Shown piece by piece: positions 17,170 through 26,890 of a DNA stretch of 64,000 nucleotides (its first letter is position 1; each line of letters starts with the position of its first letter). The translations under genes were made by a program, and so were the position numbers. The notes beneath the pieces were generated by a model, which saw nothing but the letters and a program-made list of their open reading frames with translations, ran no database searches and was not told the DNA's origin. The DNA is from Promethearchaeota archaeon (GTDB taxonomy: Archaea; Asgardarchaeota; Lokiarchaeia; Sigyniarchaeales; SOKP01): positions 310,001 through 374,000 of the forward strand of contig JAUWGH010000003.1 in assembly GCA_030606485.1 (NCBI GenBank), in the 5' to 3' direction.

Positions 17170-17886
17170 TTATAACTTTTTAAGAAATTTTAGTATCTCT
17201 TGAAATAGATTTTCTCTATTCCCTTTAAATGAATGCCCACCTGTGTCATAAATTAATACATTTTCATTATTCAATCCTAATTGCTCCTTAATCTGGGACA
17301 GATTTTCAAAGGGAATTGTTTCATCATCTTTGCAATGAGCGATTAGAATTCTATTATTATTTGAAGGATCCTTATTAAGATAGAATTTTGGACTTACATT
17401 TCTAATTATTTCTTCACCAAAATTTATTTTACTCTGACCAACTGTAGCATAATCGTATCTTGTACATAACGTAATAAGAATTTTTGCCCGAACATCTTTA
17501 AACCCTTGAGTTAGTATAATAGCTCCTCCATAACTTCTCCCAAAAAGTGCAATTTTTTTTTCCAAAATTCGATTTTTCTGCTTATCTAAAATCCAACTAA
17601 TTACCTCAGGAAGAAAAAAAAAGATTTTATCAAAAAATTTGATCCAATTTCTTCCAGTTTGTTTTCCCGGCAATGGGTCATAAGCCAATACATTATATCC
17701 GACTTTAGCGAATTTTTCGGTAAATGTTTTTACAAATTTACCATTTCGATCTTCCATAAACGCAGGAATATTAATTATCCATGGAGTTTTCTTGGGAGTA
17801 TCATTTGTATAATAAATAGACCCATTTAAGAAGATTTTACCATCATCTACTGGAATTGAAACATTTTCTATTAAAATGTCTTCCAT
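17170..17886 (-). CDS. Alpha/beta hydrolase
   Basis: 238-residue serine hydrolase fold. The nucleophile elbow is ALFGRSYGGAIIL (Ser at about 118), the acid is probably in CKDDETIPFENL, and the His is in GGHSFKGNRENLF. No signal peptide. Substrate unknown; the family spans esterases, peptidases and lipases. It is 12 bp downstream of the small gene at 17898-18170 on the same strand, which suggests co-transcription, and about 50 bp upstream of prs. GAGGT lies in front of its ATG. Confidence 0.85.
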   Translation of the reverse strand: MEDILIENVSIPVDDGKIFLNGSIYYTNDTPKKTPWIINIPAFMEDRNGKFVKTFTEKFAKVGYNVLAYDPLPGKQTGRNWIKFFDKIFFFLPEVISWILDKQKNRILEKKIALFGRSYGGAIILTQGFKDVRAKILITLCTRYDYATVGQSKINFGEEIIRNVSPKFYLNKDPSNNNRILIAHCKDDETIPFENLSQIKEQLGLNNENVLIYDTGGHSFKGNRENLFQEILKFLKKL

Positions 17887-17897
17887 GTTCTATACCT

Positions 17898-18170
17898 CTA
17901 TTGTAAATGTTTTAAAACGTGCTTCTCTAATGCATTAAATGATTCTTTATCAATTTGATATTTCTTAAGTATTTGAATAATTTTTTGATTAAGTAGATTG
18001 TGTTCCGGTTTGCATGCACTTGAATTTAAAAATTCTTCCCCATGAAACATACCCACAGTATTTTCAGTAATTCGAATAAGTTCCGTTGCGATAATACTAT
18101 TTATGAATATTAAATCTTCCAATCTATTCAGAATCTCTTTATTTTCATTCATACCTTTAGTAATATGCAT
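17898..18170 (-). CDS. Hypothetical helical protein (90 aa)
   Basis: A 90-residue, mostly helical protein (ENKEILNRLEDLIFINSIIA, KIIQILKKYQIDKESFNALE) with a single Cys and a His-rich end (KHVLKHLQ). No family recognised. It lies immediately upstream of the alpha/beta hydrolase on the same strand, probably the first gene of a two-gene unit. An alternative start is the internal Met seven codons in. Confidence 0.55.
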   Translation of the reverse strand: MHITKGMNENKEILNRLEDLIFINSIIATELIRITENTVGMFHGEEFLNSSACKPEHNLLNQKIIQILKKYQIDKESFNALEKHVLKHLQ

Positions 18171-18383
18171 TTTTTTTTAAATCAATCTATTTTTTAAAGC
18201 ATATTATCATATTTGAACAAATTAATTCAATTTAGAAATGTAAATACTAACCTTTAAATAGCTAATTTACCAGTTGCTGATATTTATATACCTTATGTTA
18301 ACATTGTATAGTAAATAAAATTATAATAAATTAAAAAATAAAAAGAATAAAAAGAAAAAAAAAGAGTTAAAAGGAAAAGAATT

Positions 18384-18587
18384 ATGGCTTATGTTGTAGC
18401 TGCTGCTGCTGCATCTAAAAGGCGTAGGCGATGTCGCTATTGCGGGAATCACTTAAGCCTATTTGCTAGATTTTGTAATGAATGTGGTCATGAAGTGCCT
18501 AAACCTTTAAAATATACATTTTTGATATTAAGTGCTCTTGTTGCTATATCATTTATCTCATTATTTATTACTATGCTATTCATTTAG
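18384..18587 (+). CDS. Small zinc-ribbon membrane protein (67 aa)
   Basis: A 67-residue protein: an Ala-rich start, a basic patch (KRRRRC), a zinc ribbon (CRYCGNHLSLFARFCNECGH) and a single C-terminal membrane helix (TFLILSALVAISFISLFITM). The ribbon spacing and the L-x-x-x-A-R-F-C pattern match the C-terminal ribbon of the membrane protein at 5240-6064. It precedes an ABC exporter pair by about 120 bp on the same strand, so it may be an accessory protein, but nothing proves this. Confidence 0.7.
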   Translation: MAYVVAAAAASKRRRRCRYCGNHLSLFARFCNECGHEVPKPLKYTFLILSALVAISFISLFITMLFI

Positions 18588-18705
18588 TAATATAATGGGA
18601 TATATCGAATCTTGAAAAATAATAAAATTTTTTAATTAATCAACAAAAAATAAAAGAAATCTTATAAAATTAATATAAAAGAAAGGAAAAAAAAAGGAAA
18701 CAAAA

Positions 18706-19515
18706 TTGTCAGATATCATTGTAATTCGAAATTTAAAAAAATTCTTTGGAGAAATAAAAGCAGTAAATAAAATCTCCTTTGAAGTTCGCGCAGGAGAAGT
18801 CTTTGGTCTTTTGGGTCCAAACGGTGCAGGAAAAACTACTACTATTAAACTTCTCATGGGATTGCTCGAACCCGAGCCAAATGGGGGAGAGATGTCTGTT
18901 TTTGGTTTAAATCCAGAAAAAAATGAAGTGGAAATTAAACGTCGTATTGGATATGTGTCGGAAGAGCCTCTTATATTTAAATCTTTAACACCACGAAATT
19001 TATTTAATTTTATTGCTTCAATTAGGGGTTTAGATGAGGGAGAAACTACAGAACGTGCAAAAGAATATTTGGAAAGTTTGGAGGCACTCCAATATTATGA
19101 ACAGCTTATTGCCACTTTATCACACGGAAATAAACAAAAAATTCAAATTATTGCTGCGATTCTACATGACCCAGATTTACTTATCATGGATGAACCTCTT
19201 GCAGGTCTCGATGCAAAATCTGTTAGGGTAGTCAAGGAGATATTAGAATTACATACTCAACGAGGTGGTTCAGTTCTTTTTTCTACACACATTATGGAAG
19301 TTGCACAAGAATTATGTGATAGGATTGGGATATTAAATAAAGGTAAATTGGTAGGAATCGGTGCTATTGAGGAGTTAAGACAACAATCTAATAAATTAGG
19401 TGAAAATTTAGAAGATGTGTTTTTACGCCTTACTGAACAAGATACATCAGTTGAGGAGATTGTGAAAAAATTACGTAAATCATATAAAAAGAGAATAAAG
19501 GAAGAAATGATTTAA
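18706..19515 (+). CDS. ABC transporter ATP-binding protein
   Basis: 269-residue ATPase starting at TTG 18706, with AAGGAA upstream. Walker A GPNGAGKTTTIK, signature LSHGNKQKIQ (LSGGQ variant), Walker B LLIMDEPLAGLDA and switch His in FSTHIMEVAQ are all intact. The C-terminus is shorter than in the ATPase at 10969-11925. The permease begins one base after its stop, so they form a coupled pair. Confidence 0.92.
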   Translation: MSDIIVIRNLKKFFGEIKAVNKISFEVRAGEVFGLLGPNGAGKTTTIKLLMGLLEPEPNGGEMSVFGLNPEKNEVEIKRRIGYVSEEPLIFKSLTPRNLFNFIASIRGLDEGETTERAKEYLESLEALQYYEQLIATLSHGNKQKIQIIAAILHDPDLLIMDEPLAGLDAKSVRVVKEILELHTQRGGSVLFSTHIMEVAQELCDRIGILNKGKLVGIGAIEELRQQSNKLGENLEDVFLRLTEQDTSVEEIVKKLRKSYKKRIKEEMI

Positions 19516-19516
19516 T

Positions 19517-21268
19517 ATGGAAGAGCAGAAATTCAAATCTTACTCACTTTCAAAATATACTAACTACGAGATATTTCTTGAATCTCAGATTCAATCTGCC
19601 GGAGCTCATCAAGCTCGATTTTTAGAAAAACTCGAAAAAAATGCAAATTTCATTAGAAATATGACTATAATGATGAAAGTTATTTACTCATTCCTCTTTG
19701 TTGTTTTACCTATCTTACCATTATTTACTTATTTGCAACTTGTGGGTTACCTTTATAGCGGAACATACACAATAGGAACCATATTATTTGTTTCTAGTTT
19801 TCTTTTTGGGATCTTTTTTGCGATGGTAATCATGTACCTTATTCTCTTAGGTATGTTGCCAATCAGCTCTTTAATGACAGGTAATGCTTTCAAATGGTTG
19901 CAAACTTTACCTATCCCAAAAAAGAATTTGAAAAAGTTAGGTTTTATGACTATTTTTCGTTCTTTGAACATCCCACTTATTGTTTTGGGTGCTGCTTTCC
20001 CTATTATTATGCTTATTGGAACACAGAATATTTTTTTCTTCTTTGTCTGCATTGTTACATCGATTCTCAATTTGATTTTTAGTTTTAGTCTGCTTATTAT
20101 TGTTTCGGAACGCTTAAGTCGTATTTTGCATAATCCGAACCGCCAATCTAAAAAAGCAAGTTTAGCCAAAATTTTAAGTATGGCTGGTTATTTCATTATC
20201 GCTATGGGATCTGGATTCATTCTGTCATGGGGTATCAGTGCTATTGATGACCTTCTTATCATTTTTGCCACATTTGAGCATATAGATATATTAAATTTTA
20301 TTTTAAGCTTAATCCCCTATCCATTTGCCCCAGGTTATTTAATATCATTGATTACTGCTCCAGATCAAATACCTATAGGACTATTTTTTACTACTATTAT
20401 TGGTTTTACGATGTTTATCCTTATAACATGGGGTACTTATAAGGTTGCGATTCGAAATCTAATAAGTGCAACATCTGCAGAAGTCAAAGGAATTAAAGCT
20501 GGAGAACTTTTTATTGTTCCTGAAGAAGAAATCCAAGTTGAGATTAAAACAAAATCTCCTCTTAAGTCATATATCCAAAAAGATCTGATTACAGCATCTC
20601 GTGATTTTCAGACATTAATGTTTTTAATTATGCCAATTGTAATTCCAATTTTCATGATTTTTTCGTTCGTGGGCCCAATTGGGAGCGATTTATCATCACA
20701 AACGGGTATAATGATAACTTGGTCGATAATATTGATTTTCTCTATAATTGTACCTGCGATGTTAATATCGGGTCTTCTCAATATGGACGAGAGTGGTGCA
20801 ACCATACTAGCATCATTACCAGTTATTCCTCGGGATCAAGCGAACGCTAAATTGATATTAATGTCAGTAATTCAATTAATGTCATTTACTATACTTACAG
20901 TAGTGCTTACAATAATTACAAATTCGATATTATTATTGGTATTGTTTTTAGCTACAATTCCGATTGTTTGGGTTTTCTTATTTTTAATGTTCGAGATGAA
21001 GATGCGATTATTTGGCAAAATGAAGTATAAATATGTTATTGAAGAGTTGAACAAAGAACATAAAGTAGTAAAGTGGATTTTAATGTTTCTCGTCCAAATC
21101 GGTCTGTATTTTGTGATTTCAATTTTGAGTTTTACTTTATTTAATATATTTGGAATAGAAGGTACAGCACTTGGATTATTTATTATCGGAATGATAGGAT
21201 TTATGAGTTTGGTCTTTGTATTCACCAAAATGTTTCCAAAAATCGAGAAAATAGATTTAAAAAAATAA
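19517..21268 (+). CDS. ABC transporter permease, large ABC-2 type
   Basis: 583 residues with about 12 hydrophobic segments, arranged as two halves separated by a hydrophilic stretch (AEVKGIKAGELFIVPEEEIQ, then KSPLKSYIQKDLITASRDFQ). The doubled layout, with a loop ahead of a second set of membrane helices, is that of fused ABC-2/efflux permeases. With the upstream ATPase it probably forms an exporter; the substrate is unknown. It converges on the CheY-like gene across a hairpin (21326-21350). Confidence 0.82.
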   Translation: MEEQKFKSYSLSKYTNYEIFLESQIQSAGAHQARFLEKLEKNANFIRNMTIMMKVIYSFLFVVLPILPLFTYLQLVGYLYSGTYTIGTILFVSSFLFGIFFAMVIMYLILLGMLPISSLMTGNAFKWLQTLPIPKKNLKKLGFMTIFRSLNIPLIVLGAAFPIIMLIGTQNIFFFFVCIVTSILNLIFSFSLLIIVSERLSRILHNPNRQSKKASLAKILSMAGYFIIAMGSGFILSWGISAIDDLLIIFATFEHIDILNFILSLIPYPFAPGYLISLITAPDQIPIGLFFTTIIGFTMFILITWGTYKVAIRNLISATSAEVKGIKAGELFIVPEEEIQVEIKTKSPLKSYIQKDLITASRDFQTLMFLIMPIVIPIFMIFSFVGPIGSDLSSQTGIMITWSIILIFSIIVPAMLISGLLNMDESGATILASLPVIPRDQANAKLILMSVIQLMSFTILTVVLTIITNSILLLVLFLATIPIVWVFLFLMFEMKMRLFGKMKYKYVIEELNKEHKVVKWILMFLVQIGLYFVISILSFTLFNIFGIEGTALGLFIIGMIGFMSLVFVFTKMFPKIEKIDLKK

Positions 21269-21325
21269 TAATATAATTTATTCTTGTATCTCTTTTTTTA
21301 TATATTTAATCTGCTAGATTCTTTT

Positions 21326-21350
21326 AATAGTGATGGAAACATCCACTATT
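21326..21350. terminator. Hairpin with GAAA tetraloop between convergent genes
   Basis: AATAGTGATG and CATCCACTATT pair over about 10 bp with one bulged C and a GAAA (GNRA) loop. It lies midway between the ends of the ABC permease gene and the receiver gene, with T-rich runs around 21291-21300. It may act as a 3'-end signal or RNA stabiliser for one or both transcripts. Archaeal termination mainly uses T-tracts, so the hairpin's role is uncertain. Confidence 0.4.
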
Positions 21351-21388
21351 ATTGCAAACTGAATTGTTTCTAACTATATTTTATAAAA

Positions 21389-21763
21389 TTAAGCTTTTAA
21401 TTGAATAATCTTTTCAATTTTCGAAATTATTCCATTAATTCCAATATCTTTACTTACTACATCCATTAAATCTAAATCAATCTCATAATTAGAAAGATAG
21501 TTAATTTCTAAGCCGGTTATTAATATAACTGGAATATTTGGGTAATTTTTTTTAACAATATTTAATAATTCAACACCTGACATTTCTGGCATACGAATAT
21601 CACTTGCAATTACTGAAATATCTTGATTTCTATCATCTGCCAATAAATTTAACCCATCTTCTCCTGATTCTGCATAAATGAATTCAATATTAGAAATTTC
21701 CTCAGCATATAATCTAAATAACCGAAGGAAATCTGGATTATCATCAATCACCAATACTTTCAT
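21389..21763 (-). CDS. CheY-like response regulator receiver protein
   Basis: 124-residue stand-alone receiver domain. The acidic pair is in VLVIDDNPDF (D7, D8), the phosphoacceptor is D55 in VIASDIRMPEMSG, the conserved Thr is T83 in VILITG and the Lys is K105 in VVSKD. No output domain. It follows the TPR gene by 29 bp on the same strand, so the two are probably co-transcribed. No histidine kinase is found in the window, so the phosphodonor is unknown. Confidence 0.92.
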   Translation of the reverse strand: MKVLVIDDNPDFLRLFRLYAEEISNIEFIYAESGEDGLNLLADDRNQDISVIASDIRMPEMSGVELLNIVKKNYPNIPVILITGLEINYLSNYEIDLDLMDVVSKDIGINGIISKIEKIIQLKA

Positions 21764-21792
21764 AAAAAATACCTTGTTTTCAAAGCAAATTA

Positions 21793-23385
21793 TTATCTAC
21801 GAGTTAAAACCATGTTGGATAATTCTTGTTTAAGATCATTTATTGCTAAAATACTTAATTTTGAAATTTTCTGTGAATCAGTAATTTTCGAATATATTGT
21901 TTTTATCTTATTTTGCAAATTTAAATTTTTGTTTTCTGATATTGTTTTTGCCTTTAGTAAAAATTCGAGAGATTTATTGATATTTCCTTCGATAATTGCG
22001 ATATTGGCTAGAATTAAATATGATTGTGCAAGAACTAGAAAAGAAAATGCGTTTTTTGCATTTTCTATTAATATTAATGTTAATTTTTTCACTTCATCCA
22101 AATTATCATGCTGATTTGAGGGTTCCCAGTTTTTTAAGATAATTTCACAATAATTAATTATAGCAAATGTTTTTTTTTCAAACTCTACATTGGAATCTTC
22201 AAAGATTTCTTTAAAAAGATTTCTGGCGTCTGCAATATCACCATTACTTTTACTATGTTTTAGGTAATATGCCTTTGCAATTTTATAATAATAATCAAGT
22301 TTATTTGATGAATATTTTTGAGGTAAGTTTTCTAGCTCATTTAGATAGGTTCTTATCTTTGAAGTTTTATTAAAATCAATGCAAGATACAATAAGTCCCA
22401 GTAAAGCATCAAAATGAGCGGGTCCTACGTTAAGAAAATCAAAAATTGTAATACTTTTTTGGTAAAATTCAATAGCTTTTTTGAAATTTCCCCTTGCACG
22501 TGATAAATCACCTAGATTGGTAAAATTTCCTGCTATGTCATATTTATTCCCCATTTTTTTATTTATAGAGAGACTTTCTAAAAAAGTTTTTTGAGCTTGT
22601 TCCAATTCTCCTATTAAAAGATAAGTATTACCCAGATTGGTAAGTGATTTTGCTACATTTTGTATATCACCAATTTCAACAGAAATCTGGCGAGCAATCT
22701 TAAAATTTTGAATAGAGATATCATAATCACCGGTTTCGTTTCTTAAAATTCCAAGATTATTTAAAGTTACAGCACTCATTTTTTTATTTTTTAAATTTGT
22801 AAAAATCTCAACAGCTAAACTCAAAAATTCTGATGCCTTAGCAATTTCTCCCTTTTTCCAATAAGCGCCTGCTATAAGGTTTTGAACTATTGCTAAATTA
22901 AACTGCGATTTAATTTTTTTGTATAACGATTGTGCCTGAAATAAATGATCTAATACTTCATCAAAACTCCCTTTAGCTGTAAAATAACGCCCTTTTAATT
23001 GTTCTAACTTGGCGTATTGTGTTATTAATTGATCTTGATTATTTGATAAAGATGTGAGTAATTTCTCAGAAAACTTTAGATCTCTATAAAGTTCATTATA
23101 TTTTCCTAAAAAATATAAAGCTTCACCACGCGTAAGAATTGCATCAAGATAAATTATGGATTCTTGCGAAAATTTATTTTGTTCAATTACCCAATTTATA
23201 ATCTCTAAAGCATATTGATATTCTCCAAGCAAAATATTATGGTTACTTCTAATTATAACAATTTTGAATTGCTCTTTTTTATTATTTTTAAATTTAATAT
23301 CTAATTCATCTAAAAATGATTTCAGTTCTGGGAATTTACCACTCTCTAGTAAATTTACTATTTTTACAAAATCATCTTTTGGCAC
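21793..23385 (-). CDS. TPR-repeat protein
   Basis: 530 residues made mainly of tetratricopeptide repeats, clearest in the middle: AVTLNNLGILRNETGDYDIS, KSLTNLGNTYLLIGELEQAQ and GNFTNLGDLSRARGNFKKAI. The repeats resemble those of TPR scaffold proteins such as LGN/Pins or bacterial Rap-type regulators. No catalytic domain was seen. The start is GTG at 23385 with no clear ribosome binding site. It sits directly upstream of the CheY-like gene, so it may be a partner of the receiver. Confidence 0.85.
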   Translation of the reverse strand: MPKDDFVKIVNLLESGKFPELKSFLDELDIKFKNNKKEQFKIVIIRSNHNILLGEYQYALEIINWVIEQNKFSQESIIYLDAILTRGEALYFLGKYNELYRDLKFSEKLLTSLSNNQDQLITQYAKLEQLKGRYFTAKGSFDEVLDHLFQAQSLYKKIKSQFNLAIVQNLIAGAYWKKGEIAKASEFLSLAVEIFTNLKNKKMSAVTLNNLGILRNETGDYDISIQNFKIARQISVEIGDIQNVAKSLTNLGNTYLLIGELEQAQKTFLESLSINKKMGNKYDIAGNFTNLGDLSRARGNFKKAIEFYQKSITIFDFLNVGPAHFDALLGLIVSCIDFNKTSKIRTYLNELENLPQKYSSNKLDYYYKIAKAYYLKHSKSNGDIADARNLFKEIFEDSNVEFEKKTFAIINYCEIILKNWEPSNQHDNLDEVKKLTLILIENAKNAFSFLVLAQSYLILANIAIIEGNINKSLEFLLKAKTISENKNLNLQNKIKTIYSKITDSQKISKLSILAINDLKQELSNMVLTRR

Positions 23386-23463
23386 AAAATAATAATAAAA
23401 TTGTTTATTTTAAATTCTTCCGTTGAAGTAGATTTTTGTGATTATCTTAAAAATAATGTTGTG

Positions 23464-24687
23464 TTAAACCCTTTCGATGATGGTGGCTACCCCTTGCCCA
23501 CCACCTACACACGCCGTAGCGAGACCAAGAGTCCCTCCTTCAAGTTGTAATATCCGAGCGAGGGTCCCGACTAGCCGTACACCAGTCATTCCTAGAGGAT
23601 GACCTAATGCAATTGCCCCACCTTTAATATTTATAATCTTATGTGGAATACTAAGCATTTTCCTAGCATATAACGGCACAATCGCGAATGCTTCGTTGAT
23701 TTCCCAAAAGTCAATATCCTCTACCTTTAACCCAGCCCGGGCAAGAACTTTTTTACATGCAGGCACCGGACCTTGTCCCATAACACTGGGATTAACACCA
23801 GCCCATGCCATCGCCTTAATTCTTGCCATAGGTTTAATTCCGAGCTCGTCAGCACGCGACTGTGACATAATGACACAACATCCTGCACCTGTATTCAATG
23901 GAGATGAATTTCCCGGAGTAATCTGAGCATCCTTTTCAATTCCTTCTGAAACAAGACGAAGCTTCTTCATAGTTTCCATATTAGATCCTTCTCGTATTGA
24001 TTGGTCATATTTAATCATTTTTCTAGTACCATCTGAGAGCATCACTTCGATTGGAAGGATTTCTCCGTCAAAGAATCCCTCATCTCGTGCTTTAACGGCC
24101 CTTTCATGAGAAATAAGACTCCAATGATCCATATCCTCCCGTGTTATATCAGGATTCTGTTCCCATAATTTTTGTGCCGTCTGAATCATTGAATATCCGG
24201 TATTTAAATCGTATTTTGCATGGTTTGGAAACATTTTTTCATCGGTTAATTCATAATGCCGGGCAGTTAAATCAGTCCCACGGGGAATTCTTGTCATATG
24301 TTCCATACCAGCAGCAATAACCATTTCTGAGTTTCCTGTTGCGATCTCCATAGCACCGATATGAATACATGTCATACTCGATGCGCATTGTCGATCAATA
24401 CCCATAGCAGCAACCGTTTCAGGTAATTCTGCTAAAAAAACAGTATGCCGCCCACCATAGAGAAAATTTTCTTTTACTTGATTAGCACAACCTGTGATCA
24501 CTTCATCAATTTCTGTGGGATTAAACTTTGCTCTTGCGATTATTTCTTTAATTACTAATGATAGTAATTTATCAGCTGGAATTTTATAAAAAACATCTCG
24601 CTCTGGTTGGTTGGGACGACTTCTAGACATTGGGGTACGTAAATAATCCACAATAACAACTTCTCTTAATTCCGGCATTTTTATCAT
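23464..24687 (-). CDS. Acetyl-CoA acyltransferase (thiolase)
   Basis: 407-residue thiolase. The nucleophilic Cys is in DRQCASSMTCIHIGAMEIAT, the His in GGAIALGHPLGMTGVRLVGT and the second Cys in LATACVGGGQGVATI. All three active-site residues of degradative or biosynthetic thiolases are present, and the length is full. It cleaves 3-ketoacyl-CoA with CoA or condenses two acetyl-CoA. It is the downstream gene of a same-strand run: methylmalonyl-CoA mutase, acyl-CoA dehydrogenase, crotonase-like protein, thiolase. The base composition is somewhat more GC-rich than the neighbours. The gap from the crotonase gene is about 10 bp. Confidence 0.95.
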   Translation of the reverse strand: MIKMPELREVVIVDYLRTPMSRSRPNQPERDVFYKIPADKLLSLVIKEIIARAKFNPTEIDEVITGCANQVKENFLYGGRHTVFLAELPETVAAMGIDRQCASSMTCIHIGAMEIATGNSEMVIAAGMEHMTRIPRGTDLTARHYELTDEKMFPNHAKYDLNTGYSMIQTAQKLWEQNPDITREDMDHWSLISHERAVKARDEGFFDGEILPIEVMLSDGTRKMIKYDQSIREGSNMETMKKLRLVSEGIEKDAQITPGNSSPLNTGAGCCVIMSQSRADELGIKPMARIKAMAWAGVNPSVMGQGPVPACKKVLARAGLKVEDIDFWEINEAFAIVPLYARKMLSIPHKIINIKGGAIALGHPLGMTGVRLVGTLARILQLEGGTLGLATACVGGGQGVATIIERV

Positions 24688-24697
24688 TTAAAAAATT

Positions 24698-25492
24698 CTA
24701 TTTTCCAATAAAAACGGGTTCCTTTTTTTCGTTTAATGCAAATACACCAATTTTGTAATCTTCTGATTCAGCTGATTTTATTTGCATTTGTCTTTCATTT
24801 TCAAGCTGTTCTTCAAGTGGTGTGCTAAATGCATCAAAAAATAATTTTTTCGTTCTGGCATAGGATAATGTTGGTCCTTTAGCAAATCGTTGTGCCCAGT
24901 TTAGTGAAATCTCTTCCAATTTTTCTGTAGGAACAATTTCATTAATAAATCCAAGTTTTTTCATTTGTTCTGCGGAATAAGTATCTCCAAAAAAAGACAT
25001 TTCTACTGCTTGTTGCCAAGGGATTTGGCGACTTAATAAGATTGTCCCAGCAAATCCAGGAATTAAAGCAAGTTTACAAAAAGATTGTTTAAATCTTGCA
25101 TATTCTGAAGCAATTATAATATCACATGAGAGTGCAAGGTTCATCCCTGCTCCAATAGCCCAACCATTTACGGCTGCTATAACCGGTTTTGGATAAAGGC
25201 GCAAAATTAATGCAATTTTGTAAAGATCTCGTGTTAAATCATCCATTAATTGACCTGGTATTCCATTTTCAATACTTGTCTTAAATTGTTTTATATCTCC
25301 GCCTGCTGAAAAAGCTTTTCCTGAACCAGTAATTATTACACATCTTACATCACTATTATCCCGAAGAGATTCTAAAACATCTAATAATTTTCTCCCCATA
25401 TCCTTATTTAATGGATTGTGATTCTCTGGATCAATGAATTTTATCGTTGCGATATTATCTTTGATTACTAATTTAATTTTTTCTTTTATCAT
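24698..25492 (-). CDS. Enoyl-CoA hydratase/isomerase family protein
   Basis: 264-residue crotonase-fold protein. The oxyanion-hole regions are GSGKAFSAGGDIKQF and NGWAIGAGMNLALSCD. In the catalytic region, KLALIPGFAGTILLSR is followed by AVEMSFFGDTYSAEQMKKLG. The second catalytic Glu of hydratases (E164 in rat numbering) is present in AVEM. The position of the first (E144) is Phe by my alignment, so it may act as an isomerase or on a different acyl-CoA rather than as an ordinary hydratase. ATG 25492 follows GGGAGA. It sits between an acyl-CoA dehydrogenase and a thiolase, in an apparent beta-oxidation operon. Confidence 0.88.
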   Translation of the reverse strand: MIKEKIKLVIKDNIATIKFIDPENHNPLNKDMGRKLLDVLESLRDNSDVRCVIITGSGKAFSAGGDIKQFKTSIENGIPGQLMDDLTRDLYKIALILRLYPKPVIAAVNGWAIGAGMNLALSCDIIIASEYARFKQSFCKLALIPGFAGTILLSRQIPWQQAVEMSFFGDTYSAEQMKKLGFINEIVPTEKLEEISLNWAQRFAKGPTLSYARTKKLFFDAFSTPLEEQLENERQMQIKSAESEDYKIGVFALNEKKEPVFIGK

Positions 25493-25507
25493 CAATCTCC
25501 CTTTTTT

Positions 25508-26728
25508 TTATTTACCCCACATTCTAATCATTTCTCTTGAAATAAGGTATCTCATAATTTCTGCAGTACCAGCGGATATTTGTCCAACTTTTGCATCTCG
25601 GTAATACCGTTCTAACGGATATTCTTCAGTGTATCCAAGTCCACCAACAATCTGTATGGCTTCTTGAGTAGTTTTAACTGAATCATCTGCAAGTCGGGCT
25701 TTAATTGCAGCTACTGAAGCTCTACAATAATGTCCATCATCAAGCATTCTGGCAATTTGAGTTACTGCCATCCTATTTAGCTCTATAGACATAAACATTT
25801 CACTAAGTTTAAATGAAATCCCCTCAAATGAATAAAGGGGTCTTTTAAATTGCATACGTCTATGTGCGTATTTATATGCCACTTCAAATGCACTTCTTGA
25901 GATGCCGAGATATTGAGACGCAGTAAAAGTGCGTTCCCCATCAAGACCAAAAAGCAATACATCTAATCCCACATTTTCTTTATGAAGCACATTTTCAACT
26001 GACACCTTACAATTATTAAATCTAAGATGTGAATTAGGCATTCCTCTGCGTCCCAGGTGTTTATAATCTTTGATAACTTCAAAACCAGGAGTATCAGTTT
26101 CAAATATAAATGCTGTCATACCTTGATGAGGTTTTACTTTATCATTTGTTATTGCATATAAACAGATATAATCAGCTACACTGCCATTTGTTATGAAACA
26201 TTTCTCTCCATTGAGGATATAATGATCCCCTTCTCTTTTAGCTTTTAATTTCATTCCACCAATTGCATCAGATCCCCCTGTTGGTTCTGTTACACCTATA
26301 GCACCAATTTTTGTGCCATCAGCAATTCCTGAAAGAAATTTCTTCTTTTGCTCTGGAGTTCCAAATTCTATAACAGGACCAGCAAATAAACATGAAGATG
26401 CTCCAAATGTACTTGCTAAAGCATAATTGAAAGCAGTTAATTCTTCACCAAAAATAGTACGATATAAAACCCCTTTACCAAGACCTCCAGCCTCTTCTGG
26501 GATAATTATATTTAAATAAGGCTTCATTTTTCGTAAAATTTCAACTACAAGCTCATAATTTCTCTCCCTATCAATTTTTTCTATAACAGGTTCAACATTT
26601 TCTTTGCACCACTTGCGTACTTCCATCCGGAAATCATTTTCTTCATTGGAATAGTAATGCAATCTTTCAGGCATACAAGAATATCCATACTCTATATTCA
26701 AATCTTCAAAATGAACATGTCCTTCCAT
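25508..26728 (-). CDS. Acyl-CoA dehydrogenase, catalytic Glu in the isovaleryl-type position
   Basis: 406-residue flavoprotein. The FAD-binding strands include IGAIGVTEPTGGSDAIGG and the ending is QISAGTAEIMRYLISREMIR. In most members the catalytic base is the Glu of Y-E-G-T near the end; here that position is Ala (SAGT). A Glu occurs instead in GLDGERTFTA (about residue 265), the place used by isovaleryl-CoA dehydrogenase. This suggests a branched or long-chain acyl-CoA substrate. It would pass electrons to the ETF encoded nearby. Second gene of the mutase-to-thiolase run. Confidence 0.92.
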   Translation of the reverse strand: MEGHVHFEDLNIEYGYSCMPERLHYYSNEENDFRMEVRKWCKENVEPVIEKIDRERNYELVVEILRKMKPYLNIIIPEEAGGLGKGVLYRTIFGEELTAFNYALASTFGASSCLFAGPVIEFGTPEQKKKFLSGIADGTKIGAIGVTEPTGGSDAIGGMKLKAKREGDHYILNGEKCFITNGSVADYICLYAITNDKVKPHQGMTAFIFETDTPGFEVIKDYKHLGRRGMPNSHLRFNNCKVSVENVLHKENVGLDVLLFGLDGERTFTASQYLGISRSAFEVAYKYAHRRMQFKRPLYSFEGISFKLSEMFMSIELNRMAVTQIARMLDDGHYCRASVAAIKARLADDSVKTTQEAIQIVGGLGYTEEYPLERYYRDAKVGQISAGTAEIMRYLISREMIRMWGK

Positions 26729-26890
26729 TTATATCACAATCAAAATAGTTTGAATTATTGTTTTCATATTAATTATTAATGATTATTAATTTGTTTAAAA
26801 GATATTTAAATTGTAATTCTTTGACATTTATCTTACTTTTAAAAATATTTATAGAAAGGATTTAAAGTGTGAAAAAGTTGTATAAAATTT

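Noticed and set aside
21812-22114. 100-codon forward-strand frame inside the TPR gene
   Set aside because: It lies antisense to a protein with clear TPR repeats and shows no family pattern.
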